NCBI GenBank assembly: GCA_002007465.1
Contig: LNAC01000137.1
Span: forward strand, 3,313,771-3,377,770
Source of the DNA: Ailurus styani
Lineage: Eukaryota > Chordata > Mammalia > Carnivora > Ailuridae
DNA length: 64,000 nucleotides
Reading direction: 5' to 3'
Under the pieces are notes generated by a model. It was not told where the DNA came from and made no database searches. It saw only the letters and a list, made by a program, of their open reading frames with translations. Both the position numbers and the translations under genes were made by a program. This document shows positions 45,815 through 57,894 of this stretch, piece after piece. Each line of letters starts with the position of its first letter. The stretch's first letter is position 1.

Positions 45815-46195
45815 AATGGGTTTTTGTTGTTGTTCTTTTTTAAAAATGTTATTAAATTTTGTTTTATTTAAATTTTATTTAAATGTAATTAATTAACACA
45901 CAGTGTCTTATTAGTTTCAGGGGTAGAATTCGGTGATTCATCAGTTGTCTATTAACACCCAGTGCTCATTCCATCATGTGCCCTCCTTCACGCCCGTCAC
46001 CCAGTGACCCCACCCCCCACCCACCTCCCCCCAGCAACCCTGTTTGTTCCCTTATAGTTAAGAGTCTCCTATGGTTTGTCTCCCTCTCTGATTTCATCTT
46101 TTATTTTTCCCTCCCTTCCCCTATGATCCTGTTTTGTTTCTTAAATTCCACGAGTGAGATTGTACAATAACTGTCTTTCTCTGATTGACTTATAG
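45815..46195 (-). mobile_element. Carnivore-type L1 3' end, minus strand, 5'-truncated
   Basis: The sequence 'attagtttcaggggtagaat', 'cacccagtgctcattccatc', 'atagttaagagtctcctatg' and 'gtttcttaaattccacgagtg' is the reverse complement of the L1 3' region common in carnivore genomes. The T-rich start near 45,820 is the reversed tail. Truncation near 46,195 fits normal 5'-truncated retrotransposition. Confidence 0.85.
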
Positions 46196-46334
46196 AAGTC
46201 TCAAAGTTTAAGATGAAGTCCCAGGGCATTCCTATGGATCGCCACATTGGCCTGTAAGTCTAGATCACTCACTTTAGCTGATATCGATCATTATTAGATA
46301 CCCCTCACACGCCTTCTCTACAGCTCGTTTCAAT

Positions 46335-46600
46335 AAGGAATAACACAAATGTCTGCCCTGCTTTATCATTGATTTTTTCCATTTAATCCTCACAGTGAGG
46401 GAGAGGCACAGGGAAGAACTATCACGCCTGCTTCATAGGTGAGAAAAGTACAGCTGCCAGGGGTTTACAGAGGTGGAGTGAATGACCCAGCAGAAGACTG
46501 AGGAGAATCTTGCGTCCCTTTGCCAAGTCACTTAGCCTCTCAGGGCTTCACTATCACATGTCAAATGGGGATAAAAAAAGCACCTGCAACCCCGAAACTT
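46335..46600. repeat. Two MIR pieces in opposite orientation
   Basis: A reversed MIR ('ccatttaatcctcacagtga', 'cataggtgagaaaagtacag') at 46,335-46,500 is followed by a plus-strand MIR ('gccaagtcacttagcctctc', 'gtcaaatggggataaaaaaa') at 46,500-46,600. Confidence 0.6.
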
Positions 46601-47032
46601 CTATACGTAGTCTGGGGAGTGGACAAGAACTACACGGAAACTTCTAGAAGATGAAGAGATAGTGGGGAGGGCAGGTTGTGGAATACCCCCCAACTCAGCT
46701 CTATTCCTTCCCAGAAACAAGCAGACCTCTTTCATCTGGGCAGGTGCAAATTCAGCCTTTTGACATTTAGGGGTCTGCAGGGTATCTGTCTCCTTCCCTT
46801 TCCCTTCCTCCCCTGGCGGGGTTTGGCCGAGAGCCTTGCAAAATGCCGACTGGTTATACTCCTGAGCAGCTGAGTGTCACCAATCAATGGCTTTTCCGAA
46901 CTGGCTGGGTGGGTCACAGGATCATGTGCACCGCTATCCTCGAAAGTTCAGCCCCCCTAGAGAACTAGCTTTTTAGTCAATGACTCCCCAGAGAGCTTTC
47001 CCAAAACGAACTTAAAAAAAAAAAAATCCCTG

Positions 47033-47419
47033 TTAAACGTAAGGTGTTGGAGAGATTGCTGTCGATGGTGCTCTGCCCAGGTGCAGAGTGGACAGAATCA
47101 CAACCACGTCCAAGCACCCTGGGGCATCCCTGGGACATCCCCAGAGGCCCTGTGGTCCAGTGGCACAGGCAGGAATAGACTGAATACAAAATGAGGATTT
47201 TCTGAGTTCCACAGCCCATCTGATCCCAGCTGGTAAAGTACCTGCTGGCAAGGGGGTGTGTCGCCTCCTGAATAATACATAGTCGAGGTCCCAACCGCCG
47301 ATCTCGGTGTAATTCAATGAGGGGTCTCCCAAGAGGACACGAGGCGGCGCACGCCACCGCGCCAGGGCCTCCGGGACGCGGTAGAATTCGCAGATCGGGC
47401 TTCTCCCCCAGAGCGCCAT
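47033..47419 (-). other. CpG-dense open segment of uncertain coding status
   Basis: On the minus strand an ATG at 47,419 opens a 128-codon frame. Its first ~50 codons (47,270-47,419) lie in DNA with roughly 16 CpG dinucleotides in about 120 bases, far above the surrounding DNA. The translated start contains WGRSPICEFYRVPEALARW and later LNYTEIGGWDLDYVLF, which is less biased than the other long frames here. A second minus-strand frame is also open across the same bases. There is no clear acceptor/donor pair or polyadenylation structure. It could be a small CpG island, a decayed processed pseudogene or chance. No family is recognised, so it is not called a gene. Confidence 0.25.
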
Positions 47420-47489
47420 CCAGAAACACTCCTGCCCCTTTCTAGGGATGAATCTGCACTGATAACAGCGGGCTGACAGTGCTTCTAAA

Positions 47490-47665
47490 TGGACACTTGG
47501 CCCAGCACTGCCTGTTTGGCAAAATTCTGTAACAGTTACTCATTTCATGGGGTTTTCTCAACTCTTCTAAATCTCCCCTTTTACAGATGTGAAAACTGAC
47601 TCCCACGGAGACCAAGTGTCTTGCCCGAGGCCCCACCAAGGGTGAGGGCAGAGCTGAGGGGACAC
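47490..47665 (-). mobile_element. MIR SINE, minus strand
   Basis: 'ctccccttttacagatgtga' and 'cttgcccgaggccccaccaa' are reversed MIR. It abuts the CpG-dense segment to its left. Confidence 0.65.
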
Positions 47666-47879
47666 AGAGGCTCCCATGGCCCCATGGCCCCCAAATTTCT
47701 CGTCTGCCCTGTGTGGGTTCAGAGTACCTTACATTTCAGGGATACTCCAGAGGGCACATTCATATCTCCCTCTCACAAGGTTCAACCATCTGAGGGATTT
47801 TCTCAAGGAAAGACAGAAGTGAATGTGAAATCAAAGGCAGCCAGAGTGGTTGAACGCCCAGTGCAACAGTCGTGGATAT

Positions 47880-48420
47880 GAAAAATCCAGACTGACCTAA
47901 AAGATAAATGCACAGAGGCCTCTTTGCTCTACAAAACTATTTACCATAGGCTTCCAGTAAGTGACCTGTTTTTCTCATGCATTTGAAAGAAGATTTAACT
48001 TACAAAAATCCTCCCCCCTCCAACGTTTTTGGGATTATACCAACTGCATTATGGGAAAAATATATTATTATTTTTTTTAACGTACTGCTGGCTTTTTCCG
48101 AGAAACCAAGGTGGTGACAAAAGGACTATGAAGGACAGTGGCTACCGACAATGATGAGAGTCCCATTTTACAGATTCACAGAGAGGTCAGAAGAGAATTA
48201 TAAACCCTGGGAGAAAAGAGACCTCAAGAAACCTGATGCTTCCTTAGCTGTAATGAGTTAATCCAGTTAGATCTCATGCATAATGGGCGTGATGATAAAT
48301 TTATAATTATCAGCATTTTCACTCTTTTAAAATGCTCTCACACATTCTCCTCTGGCGTCCCCCACCCGAGGCATAGCCATTTTCACAGACTGGTGAATAA
48401 GCTGCATTCTTCTGGCTTTT
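47880..48420. promoter_or_regulatory. Repeat-free AT-rich block: candidate conserved non-coding element
   Basis: 48,240-48,345 has 'cttagctgtaatgagttaat', 'ctcatgcataatgggcgtga' and 'tgataaatttataattatca', with several TAAT/ATTA and GATAA motifs. It sits between a MIR and GC-rich DNA. Confidence 0.4.
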
Positions 48421-48479
48421 AACAAACACCGCACAGTGCTGTCTGTACCACCCCCCAAATTAAATCAGGCTTGTTGCAA

Positions 48480-49240
48480 CACAGCTGCAGCTCCGGGCTG
48501 CCAGCCCTTCTGGAGGCCCGCACAACTTCCGACTTGGCAGGGCGGGCTCTGGTTTTCGCAGACCCATCCAGCCCCAAATACCACGGCACCCCTGGTACGG
48601 TGAGGCGGGCCCCCAGCGAGAGAACGAGGCGGACTCCCGTCCTCATCAGAAGCGGCGCGGGGGCTTCTCATGCTCACGACTGTTCTTGCGTGGAAAAGTA
48701 AATGTGGTCTGGAAATGCAACAGGTTCTGGGCTCGGCACACAGTAGGTTCATGGTAAATGGTGGCATGGGTGGGGGCCCAGCACAGCGCTGGCAGCCTCT
48801 CACGAAGGGGCGCAAAAACACTTCTAGCCGGTTCTCTTAGGCCTTGAGCGATGCGAGGGGCTTGTGCTTCCGTGATCGCTGAGCCCAGGGCTCCTCTGCA
48901 GAGGAGGGAAGTGCCCAAGGTCGCGCTGCTGTGTGGGAGCCGAGATTTAGAGCTCGCTCAGCCCGACTTTCCTCTCACTCCTCTCAGAGTCTTCGAGGGC
49001 CCCAGACTCGGCGGAAGAGGCCAGACAAAAGTGGGCTGGACACGGGGTGCTCTCGCAACAGAGCGCACAGGAACACGGAGCAAGGCTGGGGGGGGTCTCT
49101 TTCAACTGTACCTCCAGCACCCGCACGAGCTATCCCCGGCCACCCCCACGTCTCCCCAGTCACTTCTCTTCCTCCATCAGCCCTGATAAATTACCGGGCC
49201 CCACGGCAGGGGCTGTTTCTTCCTCTTAGCTTTGTTTGGA
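48480..49240. other. GC- and CpG-enriched unassigned sequence
   Basis: CpGs are frequent at 48,590-48,680 and 48,850-49,080. Frames up to 118 codons are open on both strands without splice support. Confidence 0.35.
48710..48965. repeat. Weak L2 and MIR traces in GC-rich DNA
   Basis: 'ctcggcacacagtaggttca' at 48,730 resembles an L2 terminus. 'gtgcccaaggtcgcgctgct' at 48,910 resembles a reversed MIR. Both are short and uncertain. Confidence 0.35.
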
Positions 49241-50764
49241 GCATTGTCCTAGGGAGGCTCAAATAAAGGGCTATTATTAACGGTGGCAATAATGCAATAC
49301 TGTTTCCTCGGGGGCCTCCGCAAAGGTTTGCCAGACCCACGCCATGCTGCTTCCTGCCAGCTTTCACTGGTGGCTTTCACCTGGGCACCCGCGGCTGCCT
49401 GGGGGTGAAGGGCGGTACCCAGCGCTGCCCTCCACATCGTGCTGCCTCAGCTCTGTCTCTTTAGCTTCTCAAGGGCCCTGACTCTCGGACTGGGTGGGGG
49501 GTGGGGGGGGAGGGCCCAATCTAGCACATCAGAGTACCGGCAGAGGACAGACAAGGCAGCCGCAGGGGACCCACCCAGGCCAAGGAGATAATGCACCCCA
49601 GCCTGGTTTTGAACCGAGCTCACTGGCAGCCCAGGGCGTCCAGTGAAATAGCCCCGAGGACCGGTTCAGCGTCGGGAGTGTTTCGAAGCTCTGGTTTTCA
49701 TTAGGCACTTTGGGCCCGTGGAAGCTCTGCTGGGCTCAGGGTTCCTCTCTTGAGAGATGCTGCCTGTGACGGAGGAGGGGACACGGAGGGGAGCCCTCTG
49801 TGTTGGGGCTCGTGGCTAGGGGTTCACGTGAGCTGTGGTTTGCAGGAGCGCCAGGCTCATCCTTCACATTCCTGAGCTTTGGGCTTCAGCTAGGAACTCA
49901 TTAAGAAGGGCTCAGTGGGGGAAATAGCCAGGTTTTATTGCAACAAGAGCCACCATCAGGAGGAAGCCGAGTGGGTGCGGAGGGGAGGAGGGGTTTAAAC
50001 ATGAGTTCTTTTGCAGGTTCGCAGCTTTTAATTAGCAGAGCTCTGGGGACGGAGTCCTCACCTCCACCCCACGCTTATAAACAGCAGGTCTGCTCTTGCT
50101 TTACTTCTACTGTCACCCGTGACGGGCCCCGGTCACCGAAGGAGCTGGGCTCTTCCTTGAGCCTTCCGTACGTGTGGCTGACCTGTTCTCGGGGAGGCTG
50201 GAGAGGCAGGCAGGTGCGGGGACAGGTGTGGCACACTACCATCAGGCATCAGTAGATCACGAGCGTGCTCTGTGGAGAGAGCTCAAATCCCAGTGCGGAA
50301 ACAAAGACCACGAGCCTAGACTTGCCCCCAGGAGCCCTCTCCTCCAAGGCCAAAGAGCAAGATCATGCTCAGAAACTAGAGGCACGTGTGACGGGCGCGA
50401 TACCACCACCCTGCTCCCCCCGCCCCCCTCTCTGCCCCCAGCCCTCCTGCTGACAACTGCTGGGGCGGCTGTGATCTGGGGGCCTAGAAGGGAGAACCGG
50501 AAACCACCTGGTAACAGGTGGCTTGTGGCGGGTGCTGTGGGCCCAGGTAGCGCCCTTCCCACACTGACATCTTCACGGAGTGTCTTCTGTTTGGCTTTGC
50601 TCTGTAAGATCAATGGTTTATAACAGAGAGAGTTTCCCACCTTCTTCTCTGAGGGGAGAGCCCTTACCAGGCTTTTCCAGCAGGAGCAAAGGAAGGGCTC
50701 CAAGCCCTCCTGATCTTTGAGCAGCAGCTTGGAGAGGAGCACTGGATGGGGAGCACCGGGCACA
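49241..50764. other. Unassigned sequence with a possible conserved start
   Basis: 49,255-49,310 ('ctattattaacggtggcaat', 'aatgcaatactgtttcctc') looks like constrained non-coding DNA. The rest is GC-rich and unassigned. Confidence 0.35.
49492..49514 (+). other. Potential G-quadruplex block
   Basis: G runs of 3, 6, 8 and 3 separated by single bases meet the quadruplex pattern. Confidence 0.6.
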
Positions 50765-50870
50765 GGGAGCCATAGCCTGGGATTCTAAGCTACGCTCTCC
50801 CTGAGCCCTGATTTCTTCCTCTGTGAAATGAGAGCTTCCACGCCTGTTGCGTCCACAATTAGATGGCAGC
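50765..50870 (+). mobile_element. MIR fragment
   Basis: 'gatttcttcctctgtgaaat' is the MIR core phrase. The flanks are weak. Confidence 0.45.
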
Positions 50871-53472
50871 ACATTCAGAGCACACGTGGACCATGGCTCC
50901 TTCCCCGGGACGGTGGACAGGAAGAGGCACGATCAGAAGTCTAGATACCGCTGGTGTCTCTACAATATGCTGGGGAAGCTAGAGCAGACAGATGCTCTTG
51001 GAAATCACACTCAGTGGCCCTAATCCATGGGAATTAACCAGCTCCTCTAGGGGAGATCTTTCCGACTTGTTCAGAAAATCATCCTGATATCCTGCTGCCA
51101 ACATTTTAGTTGAGTTGGTCACTTTTTCTACCTCTTTCAGTCCCCTCTGCCAACCATGATCAAAGAAACCCAAACAGAGACTCACAGCCACGAGTCAGCT
51201 CTGATGCTCTCCCTGAAGAGGACCAGTGGCGGGTGTCATGGGCCGGCCACTCTTCAGTGCTCCCTGGCACCCTGAAGTGCTCAGAAGTGTGCCCCAGGTC
51301 TACTGCCTTGGGCAGATGTGACACGTCTCTGGGCCTGGCTGTGCAGGGCGCCAGCCTCCCCTTCCTGGCCTGGTTCCTTCATCCTTATAATAAAGGGCTT
51401 AGCTTCACTTTCCTGTAAACGTTCTTCCGGCCTAAGATTTCACAACCCCTCCGCTCTTCAATGTCCTGGGTCACCAGAAGTGGGGGATCGTCATCCAGCC
51501 CAAGGGGCCAGGAATGAGGAGATAGGCATTGCAGAGCCCGCTTTTGCCTTGATAACTGAGGACTTCAAGTCCTCCTCCTCTCCTATGACTCAGTTGCTTT
51601 ATCTAAGGATAAACGAAAAGGGCAACAGGCCTGTCCTTCCTAAAGGAGAAGCACGGATAAAGGAAGGAACAGAAGCCAATGCAACCAGTTTGAGAGGCGG
51701 GTTTTTTACAGTCCTTACAACCTGAGCCACGTCAACGGCCCCCTCACTCCCTTTCTGCTAACAGAGGGGGCGGAGGCGGGGGCAAGGCTGCACCAGCACT
51801 TCTACAAAGTCACCGGCTGAGTCCTCGGACATCCAGGGGTTGCTACCCACGGGTAGCCCAGAGGGGTCCCTGCCGCTGCCAGCCCCACGCGGACCCACCA
51901 GCCAAAGGAAACTGCCCTGTTCGAGCAAGGAGGAGAGACCACGGACGGAGACGTGCCGAGGCCTGGGATCGGGTCCCACCTCTACCACTAACTCATCTTG
52001 CGACTCTGAGGAAGTCCCATCCCCTGCGTGCGCGCCCGGCCCTTCGACCGGGAGCTGAGCTAGCCAGCGGAGCGGTCCCTCCGGGCTGACGCCGTGCACT
52101 CCTCCTGTCCAGCGGGGAAACAGTAGTGGGTCTTGTTATTTCTGAGCAAAGGCTCTAATTGTTCTCTACAGCATGAACCCCTCTATCTAAAAACCACAAC
52201 GGCCTCCCTCCCCCGGCCGCCCCCTTCCTCTGAGATCCGCAAGACTGTTACAGAATATTCCATTCTTTTTCTTCAGTGCTTGGGCTGAAGACTCTGATGA
52301 CTAAACCACTGAATTCTAATAGGCTACTGTGCTCCCGGGAGGATTCCTTCATTTCCCAGCTCCCACCTCCTCTGCCCCCTGCGCCCTCCGTGGCCATGTG
52401 GTAGTCGTTAGGAGCAGTTTGATGAAGTTTCGGCTTGCCGAGTAAAGCAGAGACGGGGGAGGGCTGCTAGTGAGGCGTGATAAATGGACACAACAGGCCA
52501 GAGAGCCACTCCAAAAATAAACATAAAGCTCCTTTTGAGTGAGCCCACTAAAAACAAATTCCAAAAAAGCTTCCCCCTCCCTTTGTGTGTGTGTGTGTGT
52601 TGGGGGGTGGCGGTGGTGACGGTAGGGGAGGGAGGTTCTCTTGATGGAAGTGAACACGGCTCCGAGAGAGAAACAATTCTCTTTATTGGCAGCAACCAGG
52701 AGCACGCTTCGGGTCGCTGTCAGCCATATGTCACGAATGCTGAGCCTTCCAGGGCTGAGGCTGGGCATCCAGCTCTCGGGTGTCCAGGAGGTAGCAGCCC
52801 TCGGGAGAGCCAGCCAATGCTGCCAGGACGCCATGCAGAAACGTGGGTCCCCACGTCCCCGGGGGAAAGACTCAGCTGGCCAAGAACAACCCAGGTGGGC
52901 TCAGCCTTGCTGACTCTCCGAGAGCCCTTCGCAGTCCCAGAGGACCTCTTCAAATTTTCTTTCCCGGATCCCAACCCCAGCCTCTTGCCCATCCCCGATG
53001 CCCTTATCCCCTCCCCCACAGCCTCCATGTCCACCTAGGCAGCTAAAAACCCCAGCCCTGAGCGCTGAACACAAACTGGGGAGCATGACACCCGCTGTCA
53101 CTGCACGCGTGCAGAAGCGCGGCAATGATATCGTGGTCACAAGAGAAGCAACGCTTTTTTTTTTTGCAGATCTACACCGCAGGAGGAAGGGAGGCAATAA
53201 CATGAGCCATGGGATTATGCTTTCAAACCCTCCAGCGACAATGGGGACAGAGGCACAGGGGGACTGGGGCAAGATTACAGAGCCTGTTGAGTCTGGGTAA
53301 TGGGTAGGTGGTCGGAGTTCTTCGTACAACTCTTTACATGTGTCTGTATGCTCAAAAATACTCGCAGTAAACAACAGTCTTGAACAGAATGCCAGACTTT
53401 CAGTGGTAAGAATCTCATTTGCAAGTCGGGTTTCTTTACAAGTCCGTGACCTGGGAGTGTCAAAGCAATCTT
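50871..53472. other. Unassigned stretch
   Basis: Unique DNA apart from a degraded MIR at 51.95 kb and a short (TG)n at 52,584-52,600. Frames of 100-184 codons have no splice support. Confidence 0.35.
51945..52150 (+). mobile_element. Degraded MIR fragment
   Basis: 'gatcgggtcccacctctacc' and 'cactaactcatcttgcgact' resemble the MIR head and core. Confidence 0.5.
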
Positions 53473-53659
53473 CTTTTTTTCAAGATTGTATTTATTTATT
53501 TGAGAGAGAGTAAGAGAGAGCATGAGAGGAAAGGAGGTCAGAGAGAGAAGCAGACTCCCCATGGAGCTGGAAGCCCGATGCGGGACTTGATCCTGAGACT
53601 CCGGGATCATGACCTGAGCCGAAGGCAGTCGCTTAACCAACCAAGCCCCCCAGGCGCCA
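53473..53659 (-). mobile_element. CAN-SINE, minus strand, with target duplication
   Basis: A reversed element from a T-rich tail with 'tatttatttatttgagagag' to 'aagccccccaggcgcc'. A perfect 12-bp target duplication, caaagcaatctt, lies at 53461-53472 and 53660-53671. Confidence 0.95.
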
Positions 53660-54194
53660 CAAAGCAATCTTTGCAAGGAGAAGCACAGTGTTTCAGAAAG
53701 CTTTTGGTGTGGATTTCACTTATTTGTTACGCAAGAGCTTGGGCAAGCAGGTGCTGCCTAAGAAGGAAGTATATCAGTGTTCTTATGCTTTCCAGGAGGC
53801 CTTGTTAAATCACCCCCCATGTTGGGGTTTTATTTGGGACCTCTCCCCAAAGCTCTCTTTGGCACATCCTTCAGACGCGCTGGAAGATGGCTAAGAGAAT
53901 GGATAATTCCCTCCTCTTCCATTATTTCCCAATTGTAAATAATACACAGATGTATACAAGACACATCCCCCAACTCTGTTTTTTTGTTAGTTTGTTTAAA
54001 GTTACCGACTGAATTTTCCTCTTACACATTTGAGAGCTCATGCAAACAAGTTCCCCTGACCCCAGGAGAGAAGTGCTTGGTGCAACTCCTGGAAGGAGGA
54101 ACAACAGGGAGAGGGACCCTCACTCGGAGAGCACACCGTTCCCTCCAGGAGGACACTCCGGGCCAGCAGGAGGAATGCCGCGCCCGGACCATCT

Positions 54195-54345
54195 CTGGCA
54201 GCAGCTGGGACCCGAAGGCCTGGGTTTGAGTTCTGCTCTGCCACCGGCCCAAACCTCAGGCGGCTCCCTAAAGCTGGCCGTGCCTCCGCTGCCTCATTTG
54301 CACAACAAGGTTAAGGCCAAGTGCCTTGAAAGGCATCAGAAGGCT
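54195..54345 (+). mobile_element. Degraded MIR fragment
   Basis: 'cctgggtttgagttctgctc' and 'ctgcctcatttgcacaacaa' follow MIR order. The MLT1 LTR starts just downstream. Confidence 0.55.
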
Positions 54346-54369
54346 GCACGGAAGGTGGGCAAGCTGCCC

Positions 54370-54821
54370 GCTGAGTTTCCTAGGGCGGCTGAAACCAAAT
54401 ACCACGGACGGGGTGGCTTCAAGCAGCAGAAACGTATTCTCTTACACGTCTGGAGACTACAAGTCTGAGATCAAGGTGTCCTCGGGGCCGTGCTCTCTCG
54501 GAGCAGATCCTTCCTTGCTTCTTGCCTGCTGCTGGTCAAGGCTGCCAATCCTTGGCATTCCTCGGCTTATGGACGCATCACTCCAATCTCAGCCTCCGCC
54601 CACACACGGGACTCCTCACCCTGTGTGTCTGTGCTGCGAGCTCCTTCTGATTAGGATGCTGGTCCTGTTGGATTAGCCGCCCACCTTACTCTCCTAGGAC
54701 TTCATCTCACTAATTACATCAGCAGCACCCTGACTTCCGAGTAACGTCACGCCGTCACACTCTGAGGTACTGGGGGCTAGAATTTCAACATATCTTTTGG
54801 GGGACACAGTTCAGCCCTAAC
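54370..54821 (-). mobile_element. MLT1-type MaLR LTR, interrupted at its end by a CAN-SINE
   Basis: 'tttcctagggcggctgaaac', 'accacggacggggtggcttc', 'agtctgagatcaaggtgtcc', 'ctgaggtactgggggctaga' and 'ttttgggggacacagttcag' follow the same reversed MLT1 order as the copy at 16.6 kb. The CAN-SINE at 54,827 duplicated its last bases. Confidence 0.85.
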
Positions 54822-54826
54822 GCTCT

Positions 54827-55025
54827 TTTTTTAAAAGACTTTTTAAAGTTTATTTGCGAGAGAGAGCACGAGTGAGAGAGCAGAAGCAGAAGGAGCAGCA
54901 GAGGGAGAGGCAGAAGCAGACTCCTCCCTGAGCAGGGAGCCTGATGCGGGGCTCGATCCCAGGACCCTGGGATCATGACCTGAGCGGAAGGCAGACGCTC
55001 ACCCGACTGAGCCACACAAGCGCCC
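54827..55025 (-). mobile_element. CAN-SINE, minus strand, inserted at the end of an MLT1 LTR
   Basis: Reversed CAN-SINE with '(ga)n', 'gcggggctcgatcccaggac' and 'tgagccacacaagcgcccc'. A 15-bp target duplication with one mismatch (cagccctaacgctct at 54812-54826, cagccctaacactct at 55026-55040) includes the terminal bases of the MLT1 LTR, so the SINE is younger than the LTR. Confidence 0.94.
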
Positions 55026-55452
55026 CAGCCCTAACACTCTCTCCCAGGCTTCCTGGAGCGGTAGCCTGTCAGTCTGGGCCTGAGGGGAGGAAACTGCCCA
55101 CCAGGCACGTTCGGCGGTTAATATGCTGGAGAAATGCCCATTGTGACAAGAACAGCCTCTTCTCCTTTTGTGGTTTTTGCTAAAAAGGGGATTGGTTTTA
55201 CGAAAAATGCTGTGGTTTTCATCAGGAAGTGCCCCTAGCTGAAGCCCAGAGAATGGGAGTTGAATTGAGAGAAATCCTTGGCGTTGTCATGGAGGGCAGA
55301 CCTGCCGTGGGCCGCGGAAGATGTGTCTGTGTGGTTTGAGATCTGAAAATATTTCCGGGGCCACCTATTTGCAACAGGACCTAAGTGTGGCCGGGAGTAG
55401 ACATGAAGAAAAAGAAGTGGGGGACTGAGTCACTATCCTTCTATGTTCTTCC

Positions 55453-55765
55453 CTAGCGGTTGCTAAGTTTTTACTGTAAAAGGTCAGATAGTAAATATTT
55501 TATGCTTTGGGGGGGCCGTCTGGTCTCTGTCACCACTACCCAACTTTGCCATCCTGTGGGGAACGCAGCCACAGACAATGCATAAACAATGGGGCACGGC
55601 TGAGCTCCGATGAAGCTTTATTTACAGACACTGAATTTGACTTTCATAGAAATTCTATGTAGAGGTAAGCATTATTTATCTTTTACTGTTTTTCAGCCAT
55701 TTCAAATGTAAAAACCATTCTTTGGGGGCAGGATATGTCTCAGTGCCCCAGCCTGCAGACCCCTG
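55453..55765. mobile_element. Second copy of the same hAT-Charlie-type element
   Basis: It shares 'agatagtaaatattttatgc', 'ccacagacaatgcataaaca', 'gaagctttatttacagacac', 'cagccatttcaaatgtaaaa' and the end 'gcctgcagacccctg' with the 14.4-kb copy, in the same orientation and about the same length (313 versus 309 bp). The left end is decayed and no clear target duplication is visible. Confidence 0.82.
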
Positions 55766-55844
55766 ATTGTCACATTGCCAGAGAGATGAGGCAGTATGTT
55801 TTCCCACGCCCCTGCTGTGATATGACCTAATTTTTGGACACAAC

Positions 55845-56045
55845 CTTGCACTTCATAGCACATTTTCATAGGATCGGGTAACCTGATCCTCTTATCCACC
55901 CCGTCGGTGGGCATACTAAACATTATCCCCATTTTACAGGTGAGAAAATAGAGGCTCCAATAAGTCAAATGCCCAGTTAGCAAGCGGTAAAGCCAGACAG
56001 AAACGTACAGGTCTTCTGACTCCTTCTCTGGTACCCCAGCTAATA
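55845..56045 (-). mobile_element. MIR SINE, minus strand
   Basis: 'cattatccccattttacagg' and 'tgagaaaatagaggctccaa' are reversed MIR core. Confidence 0.75.
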
Positions 56046-57339
56046 CTCCACGTCACCCAAATGTCCGCCAAGCCAGCCACTCCCCCACAGATGTACAAAT
56101 GCGTCCACAACTCCGAGTCAGCATTTGTCATCTGCCCGTCACTTTTCTAGGAATTCTGCCACGACTGGGGTGTTGGTACAGAGCACAGAACTCTCCTCTG
56201 GGATCCTAGCTTCCTAATGAGGAGGACCAGGCATAACGCTGACCTTGGAGGAGGATGGACTTGGAGCAGCTCCTGCCGCTTCTTGCTGCGTCCACGCACA
56301 GTAAGGAGCCGAGTCTCAGGACCAGCCAGGGCCCGGTTAGCTCCTGATGCTTCTAATCGGCAACACCGTTCAAGACCGTTTTTCTTCTTTGTCTGTGTCA
56401 GGAGTTGACAACAAGATGCATATGGGGTCAGGCATGCGAGGTAAATGAGTGACGTTTGGGGGGACAGAGGCACACAGCAAACTGGAGAGCATCTGCTCCA
56501 TCAGAGGGGGCAGCTCTAGCCAACTGTTGCCACATCAGGAAATCTCCGAATTTTAAATGATAGCATAAGATTTTTTTTTAAGAGTATTAGGCCAAAAGAT
56601 ACCCATAGGCCTCTGCGTGCAGCCTCTGCCCTGAAGCCTGTCTCTCTCCACACTTCAGGCAGGTGATACCACCTTGTAGTACATAAAGTAGACTCTCTTT
56701 TCCCCCAAACACTCATTACTAGCAGCCAAAGGTGTGGGTGGGTGGGTTTTTGGAGAAGAAACAAGGAGAAACAAGCAACTACATGACCCTGAATATAGCA
56801 GTACAAGATTATTAAAAAAAAAAAAAAAGGCTTGGTGTTTGGAAGTAGATGAACACTGAATTATTCAAGGCAGGTTCAGCCCAGGGCAGAAACAGAAAAT
56901 AAGTCCTTGCCATGTCCCTATTCAAACCAAATTGAACTTGATGGTATCCCGTCACAAGACACCTTTGATGGAAATGAAGATGATAATCACTGATGCCATC
57001 CAGCATCGTGATTGATAATGTTCCCTCTTCCAAACAGCAACAGTGTCCTTGAATCCCAGCAAGGGGCCTGGCTTGGGGCCAACATTCAGGCTCTGGATCC
57101 AGAGGAAGGAGCTCAAGGCTCAGTGGGTACCCTGCTCCCAGTTTACACTCTATAAATACTGATAACTTGCCTTTTGCACCATGACCTATGACATGCTCTT
57201 TGATGGTAGAACCATGTTGCGGTCGTCCTTGAAACCCTGGCATCCTTGGTGCCAAACCTCAGCAGAGGCTTTGACTGGCTAATGCAATGCTGTGTGTAGT
57301 CCCCAGCAGGGCCCAACATTTGCTGAGCCAGCACATGGA
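56046..57339. other. Unassigned sequence
   Basis: A-run at 56,814-56,828. No gene or repeat identified with confidence. Confidence 0.35.
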
Positions 57340-57565
57340 AGTCAACACTCACGGAACATTTGTGCACCTGGTGCATTATTCCACTTGATATTTGTAATAA
57401 AGCAAGGAGGGACTATCATTGTTCTCACTGTGCAGATTAAATAAAAATGTAAAAAACCAGCGCTAGGAGTTTAAGTGACTTTCTTAAGGTAAAAAAATCT
57501 GATGAGAGGTCAAGCGGGGATCTGAACCCAGGTCTGAGCCTCCAAAGTCCACTCTTGCACTGGGA
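57340..57565 (-). mobile_element. MIR SINE, minus strand
   Basis: 'actgtgcagattaaataaaa', 'agtgactttcttaaggtaaa' and 'ggggatctgaacccaggtct' follow reversed MIR order with decay. Confidence 0.6.
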
Positions 57566-57894
57566 TGTGAGAAACACCTGCTGTGCAGCCCCAAGGACAT
57601 CCCTCCAAGGGCTGCTGAGCCCGAGTGACCGGCACGTCCTTCATGGGAAGGAAGGGGACTGCTGGGAGAAGCAGTGGAGAAGGAAAGAAGATGATGGCAC
57701 TTGACTGATTGGACTCCTCCTCGGGCCTGCCGCAGACCAAACAAGGTCCGGGGCTGTTCCAAGGAGCTACCTGTCCCCCAGGGAGCTTGACAGCGGAGCC
57801 TGACGCCACATGGCACGCCTTCTAAACCTTCCTACTTCCAAATGTGCATTCTGCATTCACGCTCTGGAAGCAGGACAGCCCCGTGGCCTCACGA

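Noticed and set aside
52484..53038. 184-codon plus-strand frame
   Set aside because: It spans low-complexity (TG)n and unique DNA with no splice sites or conserved-looking motifs.
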